From Myxococcota bacterium (lineage in GTDB: Bacteria; Myxococcota_C; UBA6777), in the NCBI GenBank assembly GCA_963169055.1, contig CAUJFU010000170.1, positions 1 through 64,000 on the forward strand: 64,000 bases of DNA, read 5' to 3'. This document shows positions 45,290 through 54,222 of the stretch, piece after piece. The notes under the pieces are model-generated. The model made no database searches and was not told the DNA's origin. It was given only the letters and a program-made list of their open reading frames with translations. Both the position numbers and the translations under genes were made by a program. Position 1 is the stretch's first letter. Each line of letters opens with the position of its first letter.

Positions 45290-46852
45290 TTATTGGGTGC
45301 CGGAAGCGGTGGTGGTCACAATAAAAGTCGCATTCGGTGGTGCGCTGTTTTGCGCGATAAGGACGCCAGCGGTGACGGCTCCTGCGCCGACGACGGCGAC
45401 GACGATGATGGTCCAAAACCACCATTTTTGTGCGATGGATTCGCCCTTGGGTTCGGGCTTTTGGGGTTTTTCGGTAATACGTTTTTCGGGTTCGCTGCGT
45501 GGTTCGATGGCAGCGACGCGGCGTTCGGGTTCAGGATCGGGTTCGGTGCGTCGTTCGGGTTCGGTGCGCCGTTCGGGTTCGGTGTGTCGTTCGGGTTCAC
45601 GTCGAGCGATAGGTTCGGCGCGTCGTTCGGGTTCGGGTTCGCGTCGGATAACGGGGGGTGGGTCAGGGCGGCGGACGGGTTCAGCAACGGGAGAGAGTTG
45701 CTGCTCGAGTTGTTGGGCGTATGCGACGATGGCGCTGCGATGCTCATCCCGAGACAGGCCGATGGTGAGTTTGTGGTAAGTGATATTTTTGGCGTCTTTT
45801 TGGTATTTGGCGATGTAGAGCAGGATGACGCTACCGCCATCCGTTTTGGAAAAACGTCTGGGTTCAAGCATATAGAGGTGATCTGCGCCAAGTTTGTCGC
45901 GGATCGACTCAAGGCGATCAAGGACGAGGGGATCGACGGCAGCGGCTTTGTCGAAGATGGGGATACCGTCGAGGGAAAGGGCTTTGGGATCGCGTTCGAG
46001 GGAGACGTTGTTTTTGAGGCTGGTGCGGCTGCCGAGCTTTTTTTTGTCAAAGTTGGCGATACTTTTCCACATCTTGTAGCCGTTGTATTCGATGCGAAAG
46101 AGGTGACGGCCAAGAGGGATCTCGCGGATGGTGACGGGAGTTTTCCCGACAAGGCGTTGATTGTAGTACACTTTTGCGTTGTTGGGGGTGGAGTCAAGAG
46201 AAAGTGAGTAGTTGGCGCTGCGTTTGACCCAGTCACGGATTGTGTTGAAATATTTTACGAATTGCTCGGGATATTTGCCTTCGTCTGGCTGATATTCGGG
46301 GTTGAATTGAGCTGCTCGGATCACATATTCCCGTGTTTTTGGGCCATTGCGCATCTGGAGGTAGGCAAGGCCGTGGAGCAAGTAAAGTTCGGTGAAGAGG
46401 TTGGGATCGGTGATCCAATCTTCGATGTGGGGGGCAAGTTTGTTGGCTTTTTCGAGGGCTTTGAGGGCAAAGCCGGCGTAGCGGGGTTGATTGAAGGAGC
46501 AGAGCTTTTGGCCTTTTTCGAGATAACGGCGGAAGTATGTAATGCGGATCTCTGTTTTTCGGTCGATGGTTTGGACATTATTGAGGCGGTTGGTGAGATC
46601 AGCTTCTTCCATGACGTCGAGACGGGGGCGTTGTCGGAGCGCCCAACGATAGAGGCGTTGGATCCATTCGGCCTCGGTGCTGTCGAGGTTTGTGTTGGAT
46701 TTGTAGGGAATGATCGCGATCTTGGGCTTGGTGTTTGCGTGGGAGTTGGAGATCCAAGTCAAAGGGAGAAAAAAGAGCAGGGGTAAAACTGCGCAGCGAA
46801 AGAAGGTGCGTTGTGGTGGTGGGGGAAGTGTGGAGGCAAACCGTGGGACCAT
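45290..46852 (-). CDS. Exported PEGA-domain protein with charged repeats and C-terminal TM helix
   Basis: 520 residues from ATG 46852 (AGGAG nine bases upstream). Signal region CAVLPLLFFLPLTWISNSHA, then a domain beginning KPKIAIIPYKSNTNLDS (like the CsgG-type opening of FlgT/TolB-like regulators), helices, and a PEGA domain (YSLSLDSTPNNAKVYYNQRL, VGKTPVTIREIPLGRHLFRI). A tail of REPEPERRAEPIARR and RRTEPERRTEPDPEPE repeats precedes one TM helix (WFWTIIVVAVVGAGAVTAGV). The upstream gene is a full-length paralogue without tail and TM. Role unknown; a peptidoglycan or surface contact is inferred from PEGA. Confidence 0.82.
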   Translation of the reverse strand: MVPRFASTLPPPPQRTFFRCAVLPLLFFLPLTWISNSHANTKPKIAIIPYKSNTNLDSTEAEWIQRLYRWALRQRPRLDVMEEADLTNRLNNVQTIDRKTEIRITYFRRYLEKGQKLCSFNQPRYAGFALKALEKANKLAPHIEDWITDPNLFTELYLLHGLAYLQMRNGPKTREYVIRAAQFNPEYQPDEGKYPEQFVKYFNTIRDWVKRSANYSLSLDSTPNNAKVYYNQRLVGKTPVTIREIPLGRHLFRIEYNGYKMWKSIANFDKKKLGSRTSLKNNVSLERDPKALSLDGIPIFDKAAAVDPLVLDRLESIRDKLGADHLYMLEPRRFSKTDGGSVILLYIAKYQKDAKNITYHKLTIGLSRDEHRSAIVAYAQQLEQQLSPVAEPVRRPDPPPVIRREPEPERRAEPIARREPERHTEPERRTEPERRTEPDPEPERRVAAIEPRSEPEKRITEKPQKPEPKGESIAQKWWFWTIIVVAVVGAGAVTAGVLIAQNSAPPNATFIVTTTASGTQ

Positions 46853-46898
46853 GCTTTTTTCTCCTGCCGCAAACGAGAGGGTGTACTCAAGAGGCGGA

Positions 46899-48041
46899 CT
46901 ATCGGGCAATAAAACGCTCTAACTTTTTAATGTAGGAAAAGATGGCGCGTTGTCCTTCCGCGTTGCTGTCGCCGACGCGGATGCTTTTGTATTCGATACG
47001 TTTTGCGCCTTTGCGGTAGGTAGCGATTTGAAGGACGCTGAGAGTATCGCCTTTGAGGGTGATATTTTGGGGTTGGGCGATGAAGAGGTATTCGGCGTTG
47101 AGGCGGTTGCTGATGGATTCGAGGCGATCGAGGACGATGGGGTCTTCGCCCGTACCTTTTTCAAACATGGGGATGCCGTCAAGGTTGAGGGCTTGTGGAT
47201 CTCGGCTCAAGGGGACGGTGGTGCGGAGGCTGCGTCGGTCTCGGAGTTTGGCTTTATCGAAATTCGCGGCGGTGTTCCAGCGGTTGTAGCCGTCCAGCTC
47301 GATGCGCAAAAGATGGCGTCCAAGAGGGATGTTGGGGATGGTGGCAGGAGTTTTTCCGACAAATCGATGGTTGTAGTACACATTTCCTCCGGGCGGATTG
47401 GAGGAGAGAGTGAGGGAGTATTGTGCGCTTTCTTTGACTTCTTTGCTAATGCCACCGAAGAAGTCGACGAATCCAGCGGGAAAAGCATCACCGAGGCGTT
47501 GGAAGTCAGGATTGAATTGGACTGTTTTCATGACGTAGGTGCGGGCTTGATCTTGGTCTTTGCTGATGAAGTGGGCGAGCGCGGTGTAGAGATAGAATTC
47601 CGTCATGAGTTGCGGATCGGTGAGTTCGTTTTGGAGGTCGGGGATCATCTCTTCGGCCTTGTTGAGGGCTTTGAGTGCGAATTTGCCGAAGCGGGGCTGA
47701 CCGATCGCGCACAATTTTTTGCCTTTGTCAAGGTACTCTTGGAATCGCTTGATTTGTTCGCGGGTTTCGTTGCTGACGGGTTTCACGTTATTGAGCGAAT
47801 CAAGGACTTGCTTTTTGCCGAGCAGATCAAGGCGCGAGCGGCCTTCCATGGCGCGTTGGAAGTAGAGTTTGAGGATGCCAACGCGAGCAGAGTCGAGATT
47901 GGAAGGGGCGGAATAGGGGAGGATCGCGATGCGTTTTTTGGCGGCGGAGGCGGGGGCTTGTAGTGCGAGCAAGAGGGCAAGAGAGGCCAAAAGCCCGACT
48001 GGTATGTTGAGGGTTTGTTTCCATCCACCCGAAAGCTTCAT
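46899..48041 (-). CDS. Exported PEGA-domain protein
   Basis: 380 residues; GAGGAG before ATG 48041. Signal peptide (ASLALLLALQAPASA); mature start KKRIAILPYSAPSNLDSARV, matching its downstream paralogue. PEGA domain about 215-260 (YSLTLSSNPPGGNVYYNHRF, VGKTPATIPNIPLGRHLLRI). After it RDPQALNLDGIPMFEKG and DPIVLDRLESISNRL are shared almost word for word with the paralogue. It lacks the Arg/Glu/Pro tail and membrane helix, so it is probably soluble in the periplasm while the paralogue is anchored. Confidence 0.83.
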   Translation of the reverse strand: MKLSGGWKQTLNIPVGLLASLALLLALQAPASAAKKRIAILPYSAPSNLDSARVGILKLYFQRAMEGRSRLDLLGKKQVLDSLNNVKPVSNETREQIKRFQEYLDKGKKLCAIGQPRFGKFALKALNKAEEMIPDLQNELTDPQLMTEFYLYTALAHFISKDQDQARTYVMKTVQFNPDFQRLGDAFPAGFVDFFGGISKEVKESAQYSLTLSSNPPGGNVYYNHRFVGKTPATIPNIPLGRHLLRIELDGYNRWNTAANFDKAKLRDRRSLRTTVPLSRDPQALNLDGIPMFEKGTGEDPIVLDRLESISNRLNAEYLFIAQPQNITLKGDTLSVLQIATYRKGAKRIEYKSIRVGDSNAEGQRAIFSYIKKLERFIAR

Positions 48042-48262
48042 GCTTGTTCTCCTCGTGGTTGCCTTGGTCTTGTGGTCGGATCCGCAGGGGCCGTGTGTTG
48101 ATCGGTGCTGTGTTTGGCAGCTTTTGCGCTAGAAATCCAGCGTTCGATCATCTGCGCTGGTCTGTTGTATCGAAATCACCTGCGAAGATCAAGCGGATGG
48201 TGAGAGCAAACAAGCGAGGAGAGCGAAACCGAGAGCGCAAGAGGGGGAGCGGATGGAGGGTT

Positions 48263-50062
48263 TCAGGGGTATTGAAAGCGGTATGTATTGGTTTTTCCTG
48301 CCTCTACAGAGATTTGGTATTGTTTCGTTGTGGTGTCGGCTTGCTTTTTGGGGACTTGGTATTGGAGTTGGATGGTGTACTCTCCGATAGGTAGTTCTTT
48401 TTCAAAGGGAATTTGAGTGTGATCGATGAGTTTTCCTTGAAAAAAGATATAAGCCCAAGGGACAGAGCGGATGATCACGCGGCCTTTTTGTGGAGGGGAG
48501 GCGATCGGACGGAGGGCGGGTTGTTGTGTGGAGGAGGCCGATGGAGGGATACGAGCGGCGACTTGGGTGGGTGAGGAGGGCAAGAACCATTGGGCGAGAA
48601 CGAAGAGCAACAAGAGTCCCGTTGCGAAGGTGCCGAGGCCGATCCAAAGAGGAGCATGTTGTTTTTGAGAAATCGCGGTTCCAGCGAACAGTTCTTCGTC
48701 TTCTTGCATCTCAAGCAGAGCGGGAGAAGCTGTCCATGTGCTTGCGCTAGGAGTTTCTTGCGTGTGTTTTTGCGGTGGTTCGGTCTTTTGCGAACGCATC
48801 GGCAAAGGATCTTTGGGTGGAGGTGCATCCTCGGAAACGGCCTGAACGTCTGGTAAAGTCGGTTCATCATGTTCAAGGCGTGCATGGATTTGCAGTTGCG
48901 GAGGAGATGCTCTGAATGGGTGTGGATGGTTGTGTGGTTGAGAAAAAGGTGTTGCTCCGGCGAATACTTCGACGGGTTGTGAGCGCGAGCCGTCAAGAGC
49001 GAGAGGCGGTTTGACGGTGGGTGGTGCAGGTGTATTGAGCGGGCGTCCTGCGGCGATCTGCTTGGCGTGTACTTCTCGGGCGATCTTGGTTTCCTCCATA
49101 ATGGCGGTACTATCGCGCTCGAATACGTCTTCAAACAATTTGCGGATAAAGGCCGAGAGATGCGCACGCGAAGGAAACAGGTGAGAGCGGCTGAGGAAGC
49201 GCAGAAGATCGAGGCGCATCTCTGCGACGCTGGCGTAGCGATCTTCGGGATAGCGCGTCAAAGCTTTCATCAGGATGTGATCGAGATCAGGCGGAAGGCT
49301 GGGGTTGATATGGCGCAAGGGTGTAAACAGAGCTTCACGGACTTTTTCGAGGATGACGTAGTCGTTGGGTCCGTCGAACATCTTTTGGCAGGTCAAGAGT
49401 TCCCATGCCACCACACCAAGCGAAAAGATATCGCTACGGTGATCCATGCGATCACCGCGCACCTGTTCGGGCGACATATAGGCGAACTTGCCTTTCAAGA
49501 CACCGCCTGTGGTGTCGTCGCGTCCGAGGACTTGAACGCGTGCGATGCCAAAATCCGTGATTTTGACCTCGCCTTCGTAGGAGATCAAGATATTTTGCGG
49601 CGTGATATCGCGATGAACCAAGTTGAGGAAGTTGCCCATATCATCGTGTTTTCGGTGAGCATAATCGAGTCCGTTGCAGATCTCGATCAGAACCCAAACA
49701 GCGAGGCCAAGCGGGATATGTTGTTGATATTCGCGACACCTGTAGAGCAACGCAGCCAGATCGCAACCGCGCACATACTCCATCGCGATGAAGTAGAGTT
49801 CGTCTTGCAGGCCGAAATCGTAGATGGGGACTGTGTTGACGTGATTCAGGGTGGCGGCGAGCTTCGCTTCGTTGATAAACATCTGAACAAAAGAGGGATT
49901 TTCCGTCAAATGTGGATAAAGCCGCTTGATCGCGATGAGCTTTTCAAAGCCTTCTGCGCCAAAAGATTTGGCTCGAAAGACTTCGGCCATCCCTCCCACA
50001 GCGACCTTGTTGAGAAGGATGTAACGTCCGTATACCAAGGGATCGAGTTGAGCTGCTTGCAT
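48263..50062 (-). CDS. Ser/Thr protein kinase with TM helix and PEGA-like tail
   Basis: 599 residues. Kinase domain about 12-290: glycine loop VAVGGMAEVFR, K46 in IAIKRL, VHRDITPQN with HRD at 150-152, DFG at 170-172, SPEQVRGDR. ITPQN is the form usual in myxobacterial kinases. A Pro/Thr-rich linker with TLPDVQ, a TM helix about 471-493 (LWIGLGTFATGLLLLFVLAQ) and a C-terminal PEGA-like domain (RVIIRSVPWAYIFFQGKLID; LPIGEYTIQLQYQ). All catalytic residues are kept. It is transcribed toward the PEGA proteins and the Glt-like cluster; phosphorylation of the GltG FHA ligand partner is a plausible but untested link. Divergent from rpoH. Confidence 0.93.
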   Translation of the reverse strand: MQAAQLDPLVYGRYILLNKVAVGGMAEVFRAKSFGAEGFEKLIAIKRLYPHLTENPSFVQMFINEAKLAATLNHVNTVPIYDFGLQDELYFIAMEYVRGCDLAALLYRCREYQQHIPLGLAVWVLIEICNGLDYAHRKHDDMGNFLNLVHRDITPQNILISYEGEVKITDFGIARVQVLGRDDTTGGVLKGKFAYMSPEQVRGDRMDHRSDIFSLGVVAWELLTCQKMFDGPNDYVILEKVREALFTPLRHINPSLPPDLDHILMKALTRYPEDRYASVAEMRLDLLRFLSRSHLFPSRAHLSAFIRKLFEDVFERDSTAIMEETKIAREVHAKQIAAGRPLNTPAPPTVKPPLALDGSRSQPVEVFAGATPFSQPHNHPHPFRASPPQLQIHARLEHDEPTLPDVQAVSEDAPPPKDPLPMRSQKTEPPQKHTQETPSASTWTASPALLEMQEDEELFAGTAISQKQHAPLWIGLGTFATGLLLLFVLAQWFLPSSPTQVAARIPPSASSTQQPALRPIASPPQKGRVIIRSVPWAYIFFQGKLIDHTQIPFEKELPIGEYTIQLQYQVPKKQADTTTKQYQISVEAGKTNTYRFQYP

Positions 50063-50308
50063 TGGTTGTTGAACGGCTGGAATGTTTTTTGCTCGAAAAT
50101 AAAACGAAGTTCACTTGTGTTCGTAATAGAGAGAAGTCAGGATCTATCGTTTCACATCAGAAAGCAAGGTGTCATGTAAGAAAGGCCACGCGAGAACGAT
50201 AGAGGAGATGGGTGGTCAATTTGTCAAGAGCCTGTGCCGTATGGGTAAGGGCAAGAGAAGAAGAAACGGGGTGCGAGGCCCCTTGAACCGAGATATAAGG
50301 AGGATGGG
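50063..50308. other. Divergent spacer between kinase and rpoH
   Basis: 246 bases without a gene. I see no convincing promoter pair; TTGTCA near 50222 has no -10 at 16-18 bases. AAGGAGG for rpoH begins at its end. Confidence 0.4.
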
Positions 50309-51223
50309 ATGAAGAGGTCACTACCGATTCCGTCCGGTTCGCTGGAACGTTACCTTCAAGAGATCAACCGTTATCCGTTGCTTTCGGCAGAACAAGAAAA
50401 GATGCTTGCGAGGAAGTGGGCCGATCTGGGGGATCGCGATGCAGCGCGTATGTTGACGACGAGCAACTTGCGTTTCGTTGTGAAGATTTCTTATGAGTAT
50501 CGGCGTTATGGGATTCGCCTTTCGGATCTGATTCAAGAAGGAAACATTGGTTTGATTATGGCGGTCAAGAAGTTCGATCCAGATCGCGGTGTACGATTGA
50601 TCTCGTATGCGGTGTGGTGGATTCGGGCGCAGATCCAGAACTTTATTTTGCAAAGTTGGCGTTTGGTGAAGATCGGGACGACACAAGCGCAACGCCGTTT
50701 GTTTTACAAATTGGAAAAGACGAAGCGGATGTTGGCTCGGATGCACGGGGGCCGCGACAAAGTGGATCGCAAGTTGGTGGCCGACGCTTTGAATGTCAAG
50801 GAAGAGTTAGTCGAGGAGATGGAGCAGCGTTTGGGTGCGCAAGAAGTCTCGTTGGATAGCCGCTTTCAGATGGAAGGTGAAGAAGGGCGAAGCTTGACGG
50901 AGATTTTGCCGGACAATGGGCCAAGTCAAGAAGAGATGATGGGCGATGCAGAGTACGAAGATGTACGTCGCCAGCATCTTTATGACGCGTTGGAGCAGTT
51001 GTCTGATCGCGAGCGTCTGATTATCCGTCGCCGCCGCTTGATCGAAGAGCCTCAAACGTTGAGCGAGATCGGCAAGGATCTTGGGATTACACGCGAGCGC
51101 GTGCGTCAGCTCGAAGCGCGTGCGTTGCGCAAACTACGCAGCTTTTTGGAAGATGGTGGACTGATCGATCTTTTCGAGGAGATCGAGATCTTCACGGAAG
51201 AGCCAGCCGAAGCGCGGGTATGA
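50309..51223 (+). CDS. rpoH: RNA polymerase sigma-32 (RpoH/SigB-type) factor
   Basis: 304 residues with AAGGAGG eight bases upstream. Region 1.2 (LERYLQEINRYPLLSAEQE), region 2 with LRFVVKISYEYRRYGIRLSD, LIQEGNIGLIMAVKKFDPDR and SYAVWWIRAQIQNFIL, the RpoH box QRRLFYKLEK, and region 4.2 HTH (TLSEIGKDLGITRERVRQLE). The RpoH box separates it from RpoD and RpoS. It directs heat-shock or, in myxobacteria, developmental transcription (SigB/SigC type). It is longer than E. coli RpoH by an acidic tail (LFEEIEIFTEEPAEARV). queA follows after 71 bases. Confidence 0.93.
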   Translation: MKRSLPIPSGSLERYLQEINRYPLLSAEQEKMLARKWADLGDRDAARMLTTSNLRFVVKISYEYRRYGIRLSDLIQEGNIGLIMAVKKFDPDRGVRLISYAVWWIRAQIQNFILQSWRLVKIGTTQAQRRLFYKLEKTKRMLARMHGGRDKVDRKLVADALNVKEELVEEMEQRLGAQEVSLDSRFQMEGEEGRSLTEILPDNGPSQEEMMGDAEYEDVRRQHLYDALEQLSDRERLIIRRRRLIEEPQTLSEIGKDLGITRERVRQLEARALRKLRSFLEDGGLIDLFEEIEIFTEEPAEARV

Positions 51224-51294
51224 TGTGTCTTGTGTGTGTTTCCTCTTGATGTTAGAAGCTTCTACTCAAATAGGCGGGTGGATAGGGGAATTGG

Positions 51295-52335
51295 ATGCAC
51301 TTGTCTTCGTTTTTGTACGATCTACCAGACGAATTGATTGCTCACAGTCCGGCGCGTGAGCGCGGAGAATCGAGGTTGATGTGTTTGTCACGGGAACAGG
51401 ACACACCCGCGTCGCATCATTTTTTCCGTGATCTACCGTCTTTTTTGCGAGCGGGTGATCTTTTGGTCATGAACGACACGAAGGTGTTTCCTGCGCGACT
51501 TTTTGTCAAAAAGCCGTCAGGTGGGCGTGTTGAGCTGTTGTTCTTGCAGCGAGAACAAGGGGAGGATGGGCAAGTTTGGAGGGCGATGGCGCGTTCTTCT
51601 CGTTCGATCCGTGTTGGGATGGAGTTGGCTTTTCCAGAAGAACATGGCGCGGATGTCATAGGTCGGACAGAAGATGGAGCAGTGCTACTCCGTATCCCTG
51701 AAACGCTCGATCTATTCGGTCTATTAGAGCGTCATGGAGAGATCCCTTTGCCACCCTATATTAACCCACGCCAAGGAACGGTGGATCATGCCACGCGTTA
51801 CCAGACGGTGTATGCGAGAGAGCGAGGGGCCGTTGCTGCGCCCACGGCAGGGTTGCATTTTAGCGAGGCGTTGTTGGAGACCTTGTTGGGGATGGGGGTT
51901 GGCTTGTCTTGGGTGACGTTGCATGTAGGGGCGGGTACCTTTTTGCCTGTGCGGGTGGAAGATATCCGCGAACATCGGATGCACGCGGAACGCTATCAGA
52001 TATCGGATGAAACCGCGCAGGCTTGGCAAGAAACCAAGGCCAAAGGAGGGCGCGTTATCGCTGTGGGGACGACCTCTTTGAGGGCATTGGAAGCGTCCGC
52101 GCTGGGTGATCATCGCGTGGTGGCGGGAGAAAAGGAAACAGATATCTTCATCTATCCGGGATTTTCGTTTCGTGCGGTGGATGGTTTGATCACCAACTTT
52201 CACTTGCCTGCTTCGACGTTGTTGATGTTGGTTTCTGCGTTTCACGGTCAAGAACGGACGTTGCGAGCCTACGAAGAAGCGGTTCGGTTGGGGTATCGTT
52301 TTTACAGTTATGGCGATGCGATGTTGATCTTGTGA
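51295..52335 (+). CDS. queA: S-adenosylmethionine:tRNA ribosyltransferase-isomerase
   Basis: 346 residues, normal family length. QueA makes epoxyqueuosine in the anticodon of tRNAs using the ribosyl part of AdoMet. Markers: DLPDELIAHSPARERGESRL, LLVMNDTKVFPARL, PLPPYI, RYQTVYARERGAVAAPTAGL, VTLHVGAGTFLPVR, HRMHAERYQI, AVGTTSLRALE, TDIFIYPGFSFRAVDGLITN, FHLPASTLLMLVSAF and the terminal YRFYSYGDAMLIL. Tgt and QueG are not in the window. A perfect 12-base palindrome TAGAAGCTTCTA (51253-51264) precedes it. Confidence 0.97.
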   Translation: MHLSSFLYDLPDELIAHSPARERGESRLMCLSREQDTPASHHFFRDLPSFLRAGDLLVMNDTKVFPARLFVKKPSGGRVELLFLQREQGEDGQVWRAMARSSRSIRVGMELAFPEEHGADVIGRTEDGAVLLRIPETLDLFGLLERHGEIPLPPYINPRQGTVDHATRYQTVYARERGAVAAPTAGLHFSEALLETLLGMGVGLSWVTLHVGAGTFLPVRVEDIREHRMHAERYQISDETAQAWQETKAKGGRVIAVGTTSLRALEASALGDHRVVAGEKETDIFIYPGFSFRAVDGLITNFHLPASTLLMLVSAFHGQERTLRAYEEAVRLGYRFYSYGDAMLIL

Positions 52336-52438
52336 AGAAAGCGAACGAAGGTGTTTGAGTCGGCGGGGTGGGGAAGAGCGGTGTTGGGTTGCGGATTCGT
52401 TGGGTTGAAAAAAGCAACAGCGTCGAGACAAGGGGTAG

Positions 52439-53965
52439 CTAGTTGTTTTTTGCGCCTTGGCAGATCCAGTTTTTGATCATCGTGATCTCGGCGGTGGTAA
52501 GGGTTCCTCCACGCGGCATGCGTGCGCCACAGGTTGGTGTTGCGGACTCCACTTTTTCGACGACATAGCTTTGAGCGGCGTTTCCGCTCACGACAAAGGT
52601 TTTGTTGCTGCATGTGCTTTTGCCCGTTGTAAGCGAGCCAAAGGATTTGGCCGCCTCAAGGCTGAGTCCTCCTGACGGAGTGTTGCCGCTGTGACAGCCG
52701 ATACAACGGGAGTTCAAGATGCTTTGGATGTTGGTTGCGTAACTGACGGTTGTTCCGCAAGGATCACCGCATTTCCCTGCGACGCAGGCTTGCCCTGTGG
52801 CGCACTTGTTGTTGCAAGTGCCGCAATGATCGAAGTCTGTTTGAAGGTCAAGACAAGTGGTGTTTGTGCCGCAGAGAGTTCTTCCTGTGGGGCAGCCGCA
52901 TTTGCTGTTGGCGCATACTTGCGATGTCGGGCATTTGGCGTTGCAGGCGCTGCAATGGCTTGCGTTATTTGTGAGGTTGACACAGGAAGTTCCGCATTTG
53001 GTGGTCCCTGTGGGGCAAGTGCAAACACCATTTTGGCAAGCGTTTCCCCCCGTACATCGGTTTCCACAAGCGTTACAATGGTTGCTGTCCGTTTTAAGAT
53101 CCACGCAAGCCCCGTTACAATCGGTTTGTCCTGTGGGGCAGGTGCATTTTCCTGAAACGCAGGTTGCACCTGTGGGGCAGGTTCCACCGCATTTTCCGCA
53201 GTGTTGGGCATTGGTTTGTGTGTTGATGCACTGGCTGTTGCAGTCGGTTTGTCCTGTGGGGCAGCCGCATCGACCATTGAGGCATTGGGTGGGGCATTTT
53301 TCCCCGCATTTTCCGCAATGATCTGTGTTGGATTGCGTATCGACGCATTGATCGCCGCAAAGCACTTGTTGATCTGGGCAAAGGCAAGTCGCTTGTTGGC
53401 AGATCTGGCCGGTGGGACAAGCGTTGTTGCATTTTCCACAATGGCGGGCGTTGTTTTGTGGATCGACGCACTCCGCAAGGCAGAGCAGTTTTCCGCTCGG
53501 GCAGGAGCATAAGCCTTGTTTGCAGGTGGTTTGGGCCGGACAAGCATTGTTGCAAGCACCGCAGTGGAGGCTACTTGTTTGAAGATCGATGCAAGCATCG
53601 GCGCAGCGGGTTGTTCCCGTTGGGCAGGCTACGCTGCTTAGGCACGCACCGTCGAGGCAGATTTCGTTGTTTGCACAGGCGTTGTTGCATTTTCCGCAAT
53701 GTTGGGGGTTGGTCTTGAGATCTTTGCAACCTCCCACACAAGGCGTTTGAGGACTCGGGCAAGATTCAGGGGGGAAGCCGCCGTCTTCGGGGGAAGTTTC
53801 TGCGGACATTTCGAGAGGTGTTTCGCTGTTGGGTTCGGAGGCGGATTCTTGTTGACCTTCGGGCTGTGGGGGGGGGCCGCATTGGACAAAGAACGTGAGC
53901 GGAATCGCAAGAAAAGAAAGCAAAAGAAGTCCGCGTCGGATAAGCCGTGTGGGGTGCATCGGCAT
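52439..53965 (-). CDS. Cysteine-repeat lipoprotein with cytochrome-c-like C-terminus
   Basis: 508 residues; ATG 53965 with GGAGG five bases upstream (ATG 53959 is an alternative). Lipobox TFFVQC. After a Glu/Ser/Pro tether, eight repeats of about 40 residues follow the pattern CPTG-T-C---CVDLQT---HCG-C-N-CP-G-xC--G-C, a myxobacterial surface motif with many disulfides. The last 110 residues hold NSRCIGCHSG, a CxxCH haem-binding motif, and ARMPRGGTLTTAEITMIKNW, where the Met could be the sixth haem ligand. So it is possibly a surface or outer-membrane redox protein. A promoter and palindrome lie upstream. Confidence 0.85.
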   Translation of the reverse strand: MPMHPTRLIRRGLLLLSFLAIPLTFFVQCGPPPQPEGQQESASEPNSETPLEMSAETSPEDGGFPPESCPSPQTPCVGGCKDLKTNPQHCGKCNNACANNEICLDGACLSSVACPTGTTRCADACIDLQTSSLHCGACNNACPAQTTCKQGLCSCPSGKLLCLAECVDPQNNARHCGKCNNACPTGQICQQATCLCPDQQVLCGDQCVDTQSNTDHCGKCGEKCPTQCLNGRCGCPTGQTDCNSQCINTQTNAQHCGKCGGTCPTGATCVSGKCTCPTGQTDCNGACVDLKTDSNHCNACGNRCTGGNACQNGVCTCPTGTTKCGTSCVNLTNNASHCSACNAKCPTSQVCANSKCGCPTGRTLCGTNTTCLDLQTDFDHCGTCNNKCATGQACVAGKCGDPCGTTVSYATNIQSILNSRCIGCHSGNTPSGGLSLEAAKSFGSLTTGKSTCSNKTFVVSGNAAQSYVVEKVESATPTCGARMPRGGTLTTAEITMIKNWICQGAKNN

Positions 53966-54025
53966 GGTCTCCTCCGTTGGCAGTGTTATGTTGCAAAGTC
54001 TCGGATGTTCGGTTGGAATGAACAT

Positions 54026-54042
54026 CTTCGTTTCAAACGAAG
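54026..54042. promoter_or_regulatory. Perfect 8-1-8 palindrome, operator candidate
   Basis: CTTCGTTT, one base, AAACGAAG. On the minus strand it begins just after the -10 element at 54045-54050 and so covers the expected transcription start of the cysteine-repeat lipoprotein gene. Confidence 0.6.
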
Positions 54043-54044
54043 GG

Positions 54045-54054
54045 AGTATACCAC
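54045..54054 (-). promoter_or_regulatory. Extended -10 promoter of the cysteine-repeat lipoprotein gene
   Basis: Minus strand reads GTGG TATACT: TG one base before a -10 of TATACT (54050-54045). No good -35 is present, which is tolerated with an extended -10. The 5' leader would be about 70 bases. Confidence 0.55.
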
Positions 54055-54222
54055 GCACGCAAAAGATCGAGGCTTTTTTCTAGGGCGCTGTCACGGTTTT
54101 GGGTTGCGTTCACCGAGCATCGTGTAAGGTTGCTTTGGATCGTCGTGAGTATGCAATCCAAAACCTCCGCGTTCGCGGCACTTCAAGCGACAGAGTCGTC
54201 TGTCTGAAAAACGCTGAGCTCT

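Noticed and set aside
44885-46207. Plus-strand open frame of 440 codons opposite a PEGA protein
   Set aside because: Shadow caused by the charged repeats on the coding strand; no start signal.
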